From assembly GCA_020633465.1 (NCBI GenBank), contig JACKDN010000033.1, positions 21,884-85,883 of the forward strand: a DNA stretch of 64,000 nucleotides, read 5' to 3'. Every line of letters begins with the position of its first letter. Positions within the stretch are counted from its first letter, which is position 1. Below, one piece after another: positions 27,601 through 35,862 of the stretch. Position numbers and translations under genes: made by a program. The notes beneath the pieces were generated by a model. The model had not been told where the DNA came from, made no database searches, and saw only the letters and a program-made list of their open reading frames with translations. Source of the DNA: Myxococcales bacterium. Lineage in GTDB: Bacteria > Myxococcota_A > Bradymonadia > UBA7976 > UBA1532.

Positions 27601-27681
27601 CACCATCACCACCACCACCCAACGCAGCAGGCGCTGGCGCGCGCGGCGGTTCGGTGCGGGTTCGTGATTGGCAGCGGCCAT
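24637..27681 (-). CDS. Class A penicillin-binding protein (GT51 transglycosylase + transpeptidase)
   Basis: 1014 residues, bifunctional peptidoglycan synthase in the inner membrane facing the periplasm. A transmembrane helix is at about 20-40. The GT51 region contains the catalytic Glu in FLENREL (E167) and PGASTLATQMEK, a variant of the usual GGSTITQQ. The transpeptidase has SxxK = S502-T-A-K505, SxN = S608-V-N and KTGTG at K922. The domain order is normal but the protein is longer than typical PBP1A, with about 200 extra residues between the SxN and KTG motifs. ATG 27681 has GGGAG 6 nt upstream. It is followed by the LysM/BON gene. Confidence 0.9.
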   Translation of the reverse strand: MAAANHEPAPNRRARQRLLRWVVVVMVASVGAALLAREVLQGRLQARFFAWVARDVHHHVGHGPNPDIIFPDHGPYDARLGYAQLPDFIDRLTARGAVVEAQARWSPRMTQLTRLGLFAAYDEKPTAGLRLLDRGGRLLYDAAARTPTYRDLSEVPRLVAATLIFLENRELLDERVPHRNPAIEWTRLAFAATQAGVRVFEPDHKVPGASTLATQMEKFRHSPGGRTPDAREKLRQMLSAAVRAYLDGADTREARHAILTDYLNGMPLGAAPGHGEVHGLAEGLAAWFGADFAEVNRRLVDADRRSPGAPVPEATARAYKQVLALLVGLRRPTYFLRQRPDALEAACRVHLAALAEQGVISPALRDAARAAPLVLGGALAAGAPEVADRKGADAVRLQLLDALGLARTYDLDRLDLTVTTTLDLPAQAAVSDTLRALRTPEGAAEAGIVGTRLIGKTHDPAGVHYSFTLYERVAGRNVVRVHTDTQPGQFSLNDGMKLELGSTAKLRTLVSWLELLSEAYMRLAPLDRAALARVEVDPADRLTAWMIQYLRRHRTHTLRDALEAAMDRRFSASPHERFYTGGGVHRFGNFDDDSNGRTYTVRKALQQSVNLSFVRIMKEVVDHLAYGDGHARAVLDDPAHPERQALLEGFADLESATFLDRFRARYEGLSADHALAKLGDHVAPEPRRVAVVFRSVRPEAPRADFDLFVRARVERTHDDDDLAALWDEANPARWSLKDRAYLARVHPLELWLLAYRQVHGDADRETLMAASADARREAYDWLIETDRPRAQNNRLRVMFERRAFDRLHQRWVAVGFPFDHLVPSLGTALGSSGDRPSALAELMGILSAGGMRYPTERVTRLHFASGTPYETVLAPGQAEGRRVLPAEVADVARAALRDVVTDGTAHRVHSAFGGGALELGGKTGTGDNRVRRVDAQGRVLEETVHSRTGTLVFYVGDRWFGAVTAYVGGEAADAYDFTSALPAQVLKTLAPRILTAFGPARPAPAPGPSTAPVL

Positions 27682-27945
27682 CTTGCTCCCTCGGGTGGTG
27701 ACGCCTCTTCGACCGGGGACCGACGCGACGGTCACCTGGACCCTCACGTCTCTCGAACGGCGAGGCTCTCTTTTCAGATTGACTTTTCGATCGCACCTGC
27801 TGCAAATGAGCAACACCATGCCCAGGGTATTCCTTCGGCATGATGATGACCAAACGATGCACGAGACGCCCGGCGCGGTGCGCGCTGGCGACGTTGACGT
27901 GATGCGCGACCGCGGCCCGTGAGGCCGCGCGCGCTGCGCCCAAGG
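27682..27945. other. 264-bp intergenic region
   Basis: This gap separates the aminotransferase stop from the PBP start on the minus strand. About 27765-27860 is clearly richer in A+T than its surroundings and probably contains the PBP promoter, but I cannot pick confident -35/-10 boxes. I see no convincing small gene. Confidence 0.4.
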
Positions 27946-29064
27946 TCAGACGCAGCCCAGCAGCGCCTCGACGCCCGCGGCGAAGTCGCCCTCGGGCGGT
28001 AGCAGACTGACCACCACGTACGGCCCGCCCTCGAGGTCGTAGAACCAGCCCGGCTGCACCAGCACGCCCGCCTCGCGCAGGAAGCGCAGCGCCCACGCCT
28101 CGTCGTCGCGCACGGCCGGCAGGCGCAGCAGCGCGTACCAGCCGCCCTCGACGCGGGGCACCTCGATCGCCGTGCCCGCCACCGCCGCCCGCAGCGCCGC
28201 CAGGTTGGCCCGCACGCGCGCCGCGATGGCCGGCTGGGTCGGCCCGCCCAGCAGCGCCGCCGCGGCGTGCTGCACCGGCGCCGACACCGAGAGGTAGGTG
28301 TCGGCGATCAGCTCCAGACGCTCCAACGCCTGCGCGACCCGCGCCGGCGCGCCCGCCACCACGATCCAGCCCAGCTTCATCTGCGGCAGGCCGGCCCACT
28401 TCGACAGCCCGCCGAGCACGAAGGCCAGCCCGGTCGTCGCGTGCGCCAGCGTGGGCACGCGATCGGCGTCGGGCGCCGACAGCGCGAAGGGCGCGAACAC
28501 CTCGTCGCAGATCAGCGGCAGATCCAGCGCCCGAAGCGAGGCCAGATCGGTGGCGTGCAGGTAGTTGCCGGTCGGGTTGTTGGGGTTGACGATCAGCGCC
28601 GCGCGCGTGCGCCGGCCGGGGGTCAGCGTCGCCGCGTCCACCTCCCAGGCCCCCGTGTAGCGCAGGCGATACGACCGCAGCGCCACGCCCTCGAAGGCCG
28701 CGAGGTGATCGAACAGCGGATAGCTGGGCGCGGGCGCCAGGACGTCGTCCCCCGCGTCGCACAGCAGCTTGAAGAGCCACCCGTAGGCCTCGCTGGTGCT
28801 GGCCGTCAGCACCACCCGCGCCGGATCCACGTCCAGCGCGGCGGCCACCGCGGCGCGGGCCGCGGGCAGACCGAAGGGGTGCGGCGCGTAGGTCAGCGCG
28901 GCCGGATCGGCCAAGGCGCGCGCGATGGCCGCCGCGTCGTAGGGCAGGGCCGCGCGCGTCGGGTTCGACAGCGTCAGGTCGTGGCGCGCGGGGTGCGCGG
29001 CGCGGGCTCGCGTCCAGGCGTTGGGGGTCGGGTCGAAGTCCGTCCGCCGCGAGAAGCGGCTCAC
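27946..29064 (-). CDS. PLP-dependent class I/II aminotransferase
   Basis: 372 residues, a fold-type I aminotransferase. Diagnostic features are VNPNNPTGNY (PLP ring contacts), DEVFAPF, the Schiff-base lysine in LGGLSKWAGLPQMKLGW and the C-terminal arginine region. Substrate specificity cannot be read; it resembles the aspartate/alanine-type or MalY-like group. The GTG start at 29064 overlaps the upstream lipoprotein stop (GTGA), an odd pairing of an exported protein and a cytosolic enzyme. Confidence 0.9.
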   Translation of the reverse strand: MSRFSRRTDFDPTPNAWTRARAAHPARHDLTLSNPTRAALPYDAAAIARALADPAALTYAPHPFGLPAARAAVAAALDVDPARVVLTASTSEAYGWLFKLLCDAGDDVLAPAPSYPLFDHLAAFEGVALRSYRLRYTGAWEVDAATLTPGRRTRAALIVNPNNPTGNYLHATDLASLRALDLPLICDEVFAPFALSAPDADRVPTLAHATTGLAFVLGGLSKWAGLPQMKLGWIVVAGAPARVAQALERLELIADTYLSVSAPVQHAAAALLGGPTQPAIAARVRANLAALRAAVAGTAIEVPRVEGGWYALLRLPAVRDDEAWALRFLREAGVLVQPGWFYDLEGGPYVVVSLLPPEGDFAAGVEALLGCV

Positions 29065-30188
29065 GGCGCCGCGAAGGGCCGCAGGGCGATGCCGATGACC
29101 TGCCGGCGCCCGGCCTCGACGTCGGTCAGCGGGATGGTGTGGAAGCGGCCATCACCGCCGCTGGCGACGCAGCGCACGTTGCCGTGGGCGACGCGGAAGG
29201 TCTCGGGGCAGGCGCCGAAGCGCTCCGAGCCGTCGAAGACCTCGACGCCGGGTTGAGCGAGCTCGCCGCGGCCCTGCGCCCACCCCAGCCACACCTCGAC
29301 GCTCTGCTGCACCGCGGCCGATCGCCCGGGATCGTCGGGATCCTCGCAGCGAAAGGCGATGGCCAGGGTGTCGCTGTTGTTCAGGCGGTTGTCCGGCGGC
29401 AGACGCAGCGGATGCCACGCGCCGTCGCCGCCGGTCGCCACGCAGCGGAAGGTGCCGTCGTCGCCGGGGTTGGCCGGGCACGCGCCCCAGGTGTTCTGCG
29501 AGGGCGGAATGTCGAAGTCGCCGTTGGCGTGGCCGAGGTAGACGCGACAGTGCCGCTGCACCCAGGCGTCGATCAGGCCGTCCTCGCTGCCCTCGCAGGT
29601 GAGCGCCAGACCCCACGCATCATCGCCGTCGACCGTGCCCTGCATGTCGATGGTGCGGAAGCGCCCGTCGCCGGTGGTGATGGTGCAGCCGATGTCCTCG
29701 TCGAGGGCGGGCTCGGGGATGGTCGTCGAGGGGCACGTGCCCCAGCGCAGGCTGCCGTCGTCGGGCGTCGCGCCCGCGCGCGCCCACCCGAGGTGCACGC
29801 TGCAGAAGGTCGCGAGGTGCGCCGCGCAGACCCGCCCCTCGTCGGCGCGGCCGTCGCAGTCGTCGTCGAGGCCGTTGCAGACCTCGTCGCCCAGGGCCGC
29901 GCAGGCGGCGTCGGGGGGCACGGCGTCCGGCAGCTGCAGGTCGGGCACGGGCACGGCGTCGACGATGGGGGCGGCGTCGCGCGGAGGGCCCGCGTCCAGG
30001 CGGGCGGTCGCGTCGAGGCGCGGGCCGGCGTCCAGGCCGCTGTCCGGCTCGGCGCCCCCGTCGAGGGGCGCGGCGTCCACCGGCGCGGCGTCGGGCGCCT
30101 CGGCGGCCGGCGCCGGGAACTCGGTGGTACAACCGACCGCCACGGCGCTGAGCGCGGCGGCCAGGACGGGACGGCTGATGGGTCGCAC
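29061..30188 (-). CDS. Lipoprotein with MopE-type motif and three internal repeats
   Basis: 375 residues from GTG 30188, with GGGAGGAG a few bases upstream. The signal ends SAVAVGC, followed by an Asp/Ala/Pro-rich linker of about 75 residues. A single MopE-type calcium motif (CNGLDDDCDGRADE) follows. The rest contains three related segments of about 90 residues, each with a VHLGWA/VYLGHA/VWLGWA element, a WGTCP/WGACP/FGACP element and GDGRFRT/GDGAWHP/GDGRFHT, probably disulfide-bonded. Exported; function unknown. The stop overlaps the aminotransferase start. Confidence 0.82.
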   Translation of the reverse strand: MRPISRPVLAAALSAVAVGCTTEFPAPAAEAPDAAPVDAAPLDGGAEPDSGLDAGPRLDATARLDAGPPRDAAPIVDAVPVPDLQLPDAVPPDAACAALGDEVCNGLDDDCDGRADEGRVCAAHLATFCSVHLGWARAGATPDDGSLRWGTCPSTTIPEPALDEDIGCTITTGDGRFRTIDMQGTVDGDDAWGLALTCEGSEDGLIDAWVQRHCRVYLGHANGDFDIPPSQNTWGACPANPGDDGTFRCVATGGDGAWHPLRLPPDNRLNNSDTLAIAFRCEDPDDPGRSAAVQQSVEVWLGWAQGRGELAQPGVEVFDGSERFGACPETFRVAHGNVRCVASGGDGRFHTIPLTDVEAGRRQVIGIALRPFAAP

Positions 30189-30329
30189 GGCTCCTCCCCG
30201 GTCGGCCGCCTCGGCGCGCGCCGACCCGGCCGGTATAGCAGACCCCGGCCCTCGGGCGGCAGCCGGGGAATGGCAGCGCGCGGCGATGGTGCTACGCTGG
30301 CGCGACGACCCACGCCTCAGGAGCCGCCG

Positions 30330-30794
30330 ATGGCCTCGGACGACCTGCTCGACATGATGCTCGACGACCACGAGAAGACGGCCGCCAGCCGCCCCCGCAC
30401 GCCCGAGCCGCCGCCGAGCGGCTCCAAGGTGCCGCGGCTGCGCCTGAACCAGGCCGAGCGCACGATGGCCAACGCGCTCGAGGAGCGCCGGCGGGCCGAG
30501 CGCGAGGCCGAGCTCGAGGCGCGCCGCGAGGCCGAGGCCCGCGCCGTCCGCCGCGCCGAGGACGCGCCCACCGAGATGGCCGGCTTCCGCGTCGGATCGC
30601 GCTTCGAGATGAGCAAGTGCGCGCCCGAGGTCAACGGCGTCTACGAGGTGGTGCGCATCGACGCGGGCGCGGCCGGCGATCAGTCCCGGCAGCTGGTGGC
30701 CCGGCGCGTGGACGGGGGCCCCGGCGCCCTCGCCTTCACCGAGCGCAAGCTGCTCGACGTCATCCACTACCGCGTGCTGACCCGCCTGGGCTGA
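30330..30794 (+). CDS. Conserved hypothetical cytosolic protein
   Basis: 154 residues, start ATG 30330 with AGGAG 6 nt upstream. The N-terminal half is charged and probably coiled-coil (RTMANALEERRRAEREAELE). The C-terminal half is a compact beta-rich domain (GFRVGSRFEMSKCAPEVNGVYEVVRID...LLDVIHYRVL). No family recognised. It has no signal peptide and stands alone between convergent and divergent exported-protein genes. Confidence 0.72.
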   Translation: MASDDLLDMMLDDHEKTAASRPRTPEPPPSGSKVPRLRLNQAERTMANALEERRRAEREAELEARREAEARAVRRAEDAPTEMAGFRVGSRFEMSKCAPEVNGVYEVVRIDAGAAGDQSRQLVARRVDGGPGALAFTERKLLDVIHYRVLTRLG

Positions 30795-30796
30795 CG

Positions 30797-33700
30797 TCAG
30801 CGGCTGATCGCCTCCGACGTGTTGCCGCGGTGCCCCATGTCCACCCGGCAGGGGCCCGCGGTCGGCATCGGCTCCAGCCGGCACGGCGCGATCGGGTTGC
30901 CCGCGTCGACCGCGGGCGAGGTGGGCAAGAGGTCGAAGTCGCCGCCGTTCGGGTTCTGGAACTCCGGATCGACGTTCAGGTTGCTGCTCGTCGGCTCGTT
31001 GACGCCCAGCAGCCGGAGGTCGGGCTGGGCGCCGAAGATGTCGCTGTAGTCCACCACGCCCACGGCGCCGTCCACCGCGGCGACGCCGTACCCCGTGTAC
31101 TGCGTGACGATGCTGTCCTGCACCACCAGGGTCACGTCCGCGCCGACCGCGCGCACCCCGTCCCCGAACAGCGATCCGCCGACGACGCCGTAGATCGTCG
31201 CGTTGAACACCTCGAACACCGTCGGCTCGGCGGGCTCGGACACCAGCAGCCCCGCGGCGGCCCGGGGGCTCAGCACGCCGGCCACCAGCATGTTGCGCAC
31301 GGTCACGTCGGCGCCGCCCGCCGCGAACAGGCCCACGGCGGCGCCCGCCGCGCCGGGCTCGCCGACGGGCAGCATCGGGCCGAGACCCGTGCCGCCGGGC
31401 CCGCCGGTGCCGGCGACGACCCGGCGCGCGGTGTTGCCGCGCAGCACGGTGTCGACGGCGTCCTCGAGCAGGAAGGCGACGCCGCCCGCCCCCTCCCCGC
31501 CCCGCAGCGCCAAGCCGGCCGGCCCGCCCCGCCCGCCGGTCACGCCGTCGACGACGTTGTCTTCGAGGCGTAGCCCGACGGTGCGGATGGCGCGGACCCC
31601 GATGGCGCCGGTGCCCGCCCCGCCCGGGCTGGCGTACAGGCCGGTCTCGCCGCCGGGCGCGGTGACGTCGGTGAGCGTATTGCCGCGGATGGTGACGCCG
31701 CTCGCGTCCACCACCACGACGCGGCCCAGGTTGGTCGTCTCGGCCGGCCCGGTGAGGCTCAACCCCTCCACCGTCCGCCCGTCTTCGGCGTACACGTACG
31801 GGATGGGCGCGCCGTCGACCGTGTTGGACAGGGCCACCGTGTTGTCGAGCGCGCCGGGGCGGCCCCCGGACGGGGGCTCGAGCCACAGGCCGAAGGCCCC
31901 GCCGTCCTCGCCCCGCTGACCATCGACGGTCGCGATGGGCACCGGGCCCAGGCGCCCGCCCGGCCCGCCGGCCCCGCGCGTGAGCTGGGAGAAGGTGTTC
32001 AGCTCGAGCGCGCCGCCGTGCGCGTCGACCAGCGCCACGCCCGCCGCGTCGCCGCCGCGGCCGCCCGGCCCGCCGTCCGAGCCGCCGACGCCGCCGGCGC
32101 CGCCTGCCACGCGCGTCACCTCGTTCTCCCGCAACGTCAGCCGACGCGTGCCCACCGCGCGGACGCCCGCGCCGGTGCCGCCGCGCCGCCCCGACGTCAG
32201 CGACGCGCAGAAGCCCGACAGCATGGTCGGCCCGCCGCCCGCGCCGCCGATCACGTCGGCGATGGTGTTGCCGACCACCTGCACGTCGTCGGCGTCGGCC
32301 ACCAGGATGCCCTGCGCGTCGGCGCCCAGGTGGGCCTCGGCGATGAGGATGCCGCGGCCCAGGTTCGCGGGATCGGCGTAGCCCTCGCGCGTGCCGCGCA
32401 CCCCGCTGTCGCCGCGCACGTTGCCCACGACGTTGCCCTCGATGCGCGCCGCGTCGCAGCCGATGACCACGATCTTGCCCAGGTTGGTCGGGTTGCTGTC
32501 CGCCAGCAGCCGATAGCCGCCGAGCACCGCCCCGCGCTGGCCCGAGCAGAAGACGACCGGATCGCCGTCGACCTCGTTGGTGTCGGTCACCTCGTTGGCC
32601 AGCGCGCCGTCGCGGGTGCTCAGCGTCTGCCAGGCGAAGAAGACGCCGAAGCCGACGCCGGGCGGGCTGGCCTCGCCCACCGCGCCGGGCAGGCCGGCGC
32701 CGCCCCCGTCGATGCGCGCGAAGCGGTTGCCGACCACGCGGTTGTTGGCGCCCTCGAGGTACAGGCCGACGGCGCGCCCGCCGGCGCCGCCGTGGCCGCT
32801 GCGCACGCCCTCGCCGCCCACCCCGCCGCGGACGTCGCGGACCGTGTTGCCGGCCACCACGTGGCCGTCGGCCTGGTCGGTCAGGCGGATGCCGATGGCC
32901 TCGCCGCCCGGCGAGCCGGTGATCGGCCCGCAGTCGACGGGCGCGAGGACGCAGAAGTCGCCGCCCGCCCCCCCGCCCGCGCGGACGTCGACGATCGTGT
33001 TCCCGGTGACGCGGCTGTCGTTGGCGCCCGCGTCGAGCTGGATGCCCACGGCGTCGCCGCCCGCGGTGCCGATGCACTCGTTGGCCGGCGGATCCACGAG
33101 CGGGTTGCCGTCGCCGCCCCGCACGAGCTCGACGCGGTTGCCGTGGACGACGTGGTCATCGCCGCGGCCGACGCGGATGCCGTAGCGGGTGGGCGCGAAC
33201 CGATCCGCTCGGCCGACCTCGTAGATCACGTTGTCCACGACGCCGCAGCCCTGGGCGCAGAGGATCTCGATGCCCACGTCGGCGTCGGGCGCCTGCACCG
33301 TCAGCCCTTCGACCCGCGCGTAGTCGCCCTCGATGGTGATGCTGCCCTGCACCGTCACCCGGTCGGCGTCCACGCCGCGCAGCACCACGAAGTCCTGCTC
33401 GATCTCCAGATCGCCCGGGTAGGTGCCGGGCCGCACCGACACGACGTCGCCCGGCCCGGCCAGCGCGAGGCCCTGCGGGATGGTCGCGACGGGATCGCCG
33501 GGCGTCCCGTCGCCCTCGGGGGTGCCGACCGCCTGATCGACCACCACCACGCGGGGCTCGGCCGGCGCGCCCTGCGCGGGGGCCTCGCAGCCGGTCAGGC
33601 GCTCCTCGTCGAGGTCGTAGCGGAAGTCGGCGCACCGCCCGATGAAGCACAGACCCCCGGCGCAGGCCGCGGTGGCGTCGGGCAGATCGCCGCACGACAG

Positions 33701-34798
33701 GCCGCAGCCGCCGCAGTGGTCGACGTCGGACAGCAGGTCGAAGTCCTCGTCGGCCGCCCCATCGCAGTCGTTGTCGAAGCCGTCGCAGGTCTCGGCGACG
33801 CCGGGGCCGATGGCGGCCGAGCAGGCGCGGGCGCCCTCGGGCGTGCACTGCCACACGCCGGCGGCGCGGCAGTCGCGCTCGGCGTCGACGGTGTCGCAGG
33901 CGCTGCCCACCTCGAAGTCCTCGTCGATGGCCCCATCGCAGTCCTCGTCGGCGTCGTCGCAGGTCTCGGGCGCGGCCTCGCCCGGCGTGGCGTCGCAGCG
34001 CACGCCGCCGTCGTCGTCACAGCGCACCTCACCGGCCGCCTCGCAGAGGCCGAGGCCGACCGAGCAGGCCTCGCCCAGGGTCGGGAAGGCCTCGTCCACG
34101 GCGCCGTCGCAGTCCTCGTCGCGGCCGTCGCAGCGCTCGGCCTGCGCCGCGCCCGGCGTGGCCGAGCAGACCACGCCGCTGCCGTCGGCGGCGCAGACGC
34201 GGGCGCCCTCGCGCAGGCACGCGCCGAGGCCCGCCTCGCAGGGCTGACCGCGGGTGGGGAACGCCTCGTCGAGGGCGCCGTCGCAGTCGTCGTCCGCGCC
34301 GTTGCACAGCTCGTCGATCGGCGCGCCCGCCGTGGCCCCGCACACGACGCCGGCGCCGTCGGCGGCGCACACGTAGACGCCCTCCGCGGCGCAGGCCCCG
34401 CGCCCCACGACGCAGGCGCCCGCCAGCTCGGCGAAGTCCTCGTCGGTGGCGCCATCACAGTCGTCGTCGAGATCGTTGCACGCCTCGTCGGCCGGCACGC
34501 AGCCGACGTCGGGCACCGCGTCGGGCACCGCGTCGGGCGCGGCGTCCAGCGCCGCGTCCATCCCCGCGTCGAGGGCGGCGTCCGCGCCCGCGTCCACCGC
34601 GCCGTCCGGGGCCGCGTCGGCGACGCCCCGGTCCGCGCGCGGCTGCGCGTCGGCCGCCGCGCCGTCGATCACCGCCCCGTCGATCACGGCCCCGTCCGGC
34701 GAGGCCTGGAAGCCGATGGCGTCCAGATCCTCGAAGGGCGTGCAGCCCGCGGCCGCCGCGCACAGCAAGGCCGCCCACGTCCACCGCGCGGCGCTCAA
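30797..34798 (-). CDS. Giant lipoprotein: five MopE motifs plus parallel beta-helix
   Basis: 1333 residues. The TTG at 34798 overlaps the stop of the upstream PEGA gene (TTGA) and gives the signal WAALLCAAAAGC; a longer frame has no signal. After an Asp/Ala linker come five MopE-type Ca/Cu-binding motifs (CNDLDDDCDG, CNGADDDCDG, CDGRDEDCDG, CDDADEDCDG, CDGFDNDCDG), each with a Cys-rich module. From about residue 440 a DUF1565-like segment (GDGTPGDPVATIPQGL, VSVRPGTYPGDL) leads into a long right-handed beta-helix with repeated GNTIxDVxGG rungs. Probably a surface protein; binding or lyase activity cannot be decided. Confidence 0.87.
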   Translation of the reverse strand: MSAARWTWAALLCAAAAGCTPFEDLDAIGFQASPDGAVIDGAVIDGAAADAQPRADRGVADAAPDGAVDAGADAALDAGMDAALDAAPDAVPDAVPDVGCVPADEACNDLDDDCDGATDEDFAELAGACVVGRGACAAEGVYVCAADGAGVVCGATAGAPIDELCNGADDDCDGALDEAFPTRGQPCEAGLGACLREGARVCAADGSGVVCSATPGAAQAERCDGRDEDCDGAVDEAFPTLGEACSVGLGLCEAAGEVRCDDDGGVRCDATPGEAAPETCDDADEDCDGAIDEDFEVGSACDTVDAERDCRAAGVWQCTPEGARACSAAIGPGVAETCDGFDNDCDGAADEDFDLLSDVDHCGGCGLSCGDLPDATAACAGGLCFIGRCADFRYDLDEERLTGCEAPAQGAPAEPRVVVVDQAVGTPEGDGTPGDPVATIPQGLALAGPGDVVSVRPGTYPGDLEIEQDFVVLRGVDADRVTVQGSITIEGDYARVEGLTVQAPDADVGIEILCAQGCGVVDNVIYEVGRADRFAPTRYGIRVGRGDDHVVHGNRVELVRGGDGNPLVDPPANECIGTAGGDAVGIQLDAGANDSRVTGNTIVDVRAGGGAGGDFCVLAPVDCGPITGSPGGEAIGIRLTDQADGHVVAGNTVRDVRGGVGGEGVRSGHGGAGGRAVGLYLEGANNRVVGNRFARIDGGGAGLPGAVGEASPPGVGFGVFFAWQTLSTRDGALANEVTDTNEVDGDPVVFCSGQRGAVLGGYRLLADSNPTNLGKIVVIGCDAARIEGNVVGNVRGDSGVRGTREGYADPANLGRGILIAEAHLGADAQGILVADADDVQVVGNTIADVIGGAGGGPTMLSGFCASLTSGRRGGTGAGVRAVGTRRLTLRENEVTRVAGGAGGVGGSDGGPGGRGGDAAGVALVDAHGGALELNTFSQLTRGAGGPGGRLGPVPIATVDGQRGEDGGAFGLWLEPPSGGRPGALDNTVALSNTVDGAPIPYVYAEDGRTVEGLSLTGPAETTNLGRVVVVDASGVTIRGNTLTDVTAPGGETGLYASPGGAGTGAIGVRAIRTVGLRLEDNVVDGVTGGRGGPAGLALRGGEGAGGVAFLLEDAVDTVLRGNTARRVVAGTGGPGGTGLGPMLPVGEPGAAGAAVGLFAAGGADVTVRNMLVAGVLSPRAAAGLLVSEPAEPTVFEVFNATIYGVVGGSLFGDGVRAVGADVTLVVQDSIVTQYTGYGVAAVDGAVGVVDYSDIFGAQPDLRLLGVNEPTSSNLNVDPEFQNPNGGDFDLLPTSPAVDAGNPIAPCRLEPMPTAGPCRVDMGHRGNTSEAISR

Positions 34799-35862
34799 AA
34801 CCGGCCCCCGATCGACAGGCCGGCCCCGCTCGCTTCGGGCGCCACCGAGGGCGCCACCTCGGCGTCCAGCACCAGCAGCGTCACCCCGGCGGCCCCCGCC
34901 ACCGCCGCCGTCCCGTACAGCACCGTCGACCACAGCTGGGCCACCTCGGCGTCGTCCTTCAAGTCGTCGTATCGCGCTCGATCGGTGCCGGCGTCGGCCA
35001 CCGCCTCGAGATCGTCCACCGCCGCCTGCCCCTCGAGGTCGACGGCGACCGCCGCCACCGCGGCGGCCAGGGCCACGCCCACGGCGCTCCAGCCCGCCAC
35101 CCGCATCGCCCGCGGCCCCTGGCGGGGCGGCGCCGGCGCGACCACCGCCCGCGGCGCCAGCCGCAGCGTCACCTGCGCGCCCTTCGCCGCCTCGACCGAC
35201 GCGGTGGCGTCGAGGAAGCCGGGGGCCGCCGCGCGCACGGTGTGGCGGCCGGGCACCAGGGCGACGCGGCCCTCGGCGTCCCGCGTCGCCGGGGCGCCGT
35301 CCACCGTGATCGTCGGCGACGCGACCGGCCGCCCGCCGACGTCGATTACGCGGACGCCGACCGGCACCGGGCGCGCCGCGTCCAGGGCCGCCTGCAGCGC
35401 CTCGATGCGCGCGCGCTGCGGCGCCGGCAGCGGCAACGAGGCCGCGCGCCGCAGCCGCGCCTCGGCGTCGGCCAGCTTGCCCTCGGCCTGCAGGCCCTCG
35501 GCGTCCCGCGCCAGACAGTCGCCCATGTAGCCGGCGACCTCCTCGGCGCGGCCGCGCTCGGGGCCCGTCGCCAGGTAGTCGTCGCCCAGCCGCACGGTCT
35601 GGTCGCAGTCACCGATGTGCACGGCCAGCACCTTGATGGCGTTCTTCAGCAGCAGGGGCTCCTCGATGCGGTCGAAGGCGGCGAGATAGGCGGCGACGGC
35701 CTCCTCGAAGCGGCCCGCCTGGTAGTGCGCGCGGGCCTGATCGGACAGGGCCTGGGCCTCGCGCGCGGCCTCGGGCGAGGGCGCGGCGGCGGCCGACGGG
35801 CCCACCAGGGCGAGCGTCAGCGCCAGACTGAGCGCAGATCGGCGAGCGGTGCACGCGGGCAT
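34795..35862 (-). CDS. Exported TPR-PEGA protein with C-terminal membrane segments
   Basis: 355 residues. The signal peptide ends LVGPSAAAA. Residues 30-165 are TPR-like (QARAHYQAGRFEEAVAAYLAAFDRIEEP). A PEGA-like beta-sandwich follows (ITVDGAPATRDAEGRVALVPGRHTVRAAAPGF), then two hydrophobic segments near 250 and 305. This layout is common beside Ser/Thr kinase genes in myxobacteria, and here a kinase gene lies directly upstream on the same strand. The stop overlaps the TTG start of the beta-helix gene, so the two are probably coupled. Confidence 0.85.
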   Translation of the reverse strand: MPACTARRSALSLALTLALVGPSAAAAPSPEAAREAQALSDQARAHYQAGRFEEAVAAYLAAFDRIEEPLLLKNAIKVLAVHIGDCDQTVRLGDDYLATGPERGRAEEVAGYMGDCLARDAEGLQAEGKLADAEARLRRAASLPLPAPQRARIEALQAALDAARPVPVGVRVIDVGGRPVASPTITVDGAPATRDAEGRVALVPGRHTVRAAAPGFLDATASVEAAKGAQVTLRLAPRAVVAPAPPRQGPRAMRVAGWSAVGVALAAAVAAVAVDLEGQAAVDDLEAVADAGTDRARYDDLKDDAEVAQLWSTVLYGTAAVAGAAGVTLLVLDAEVAPSVAPEASGAGLSIGGRF

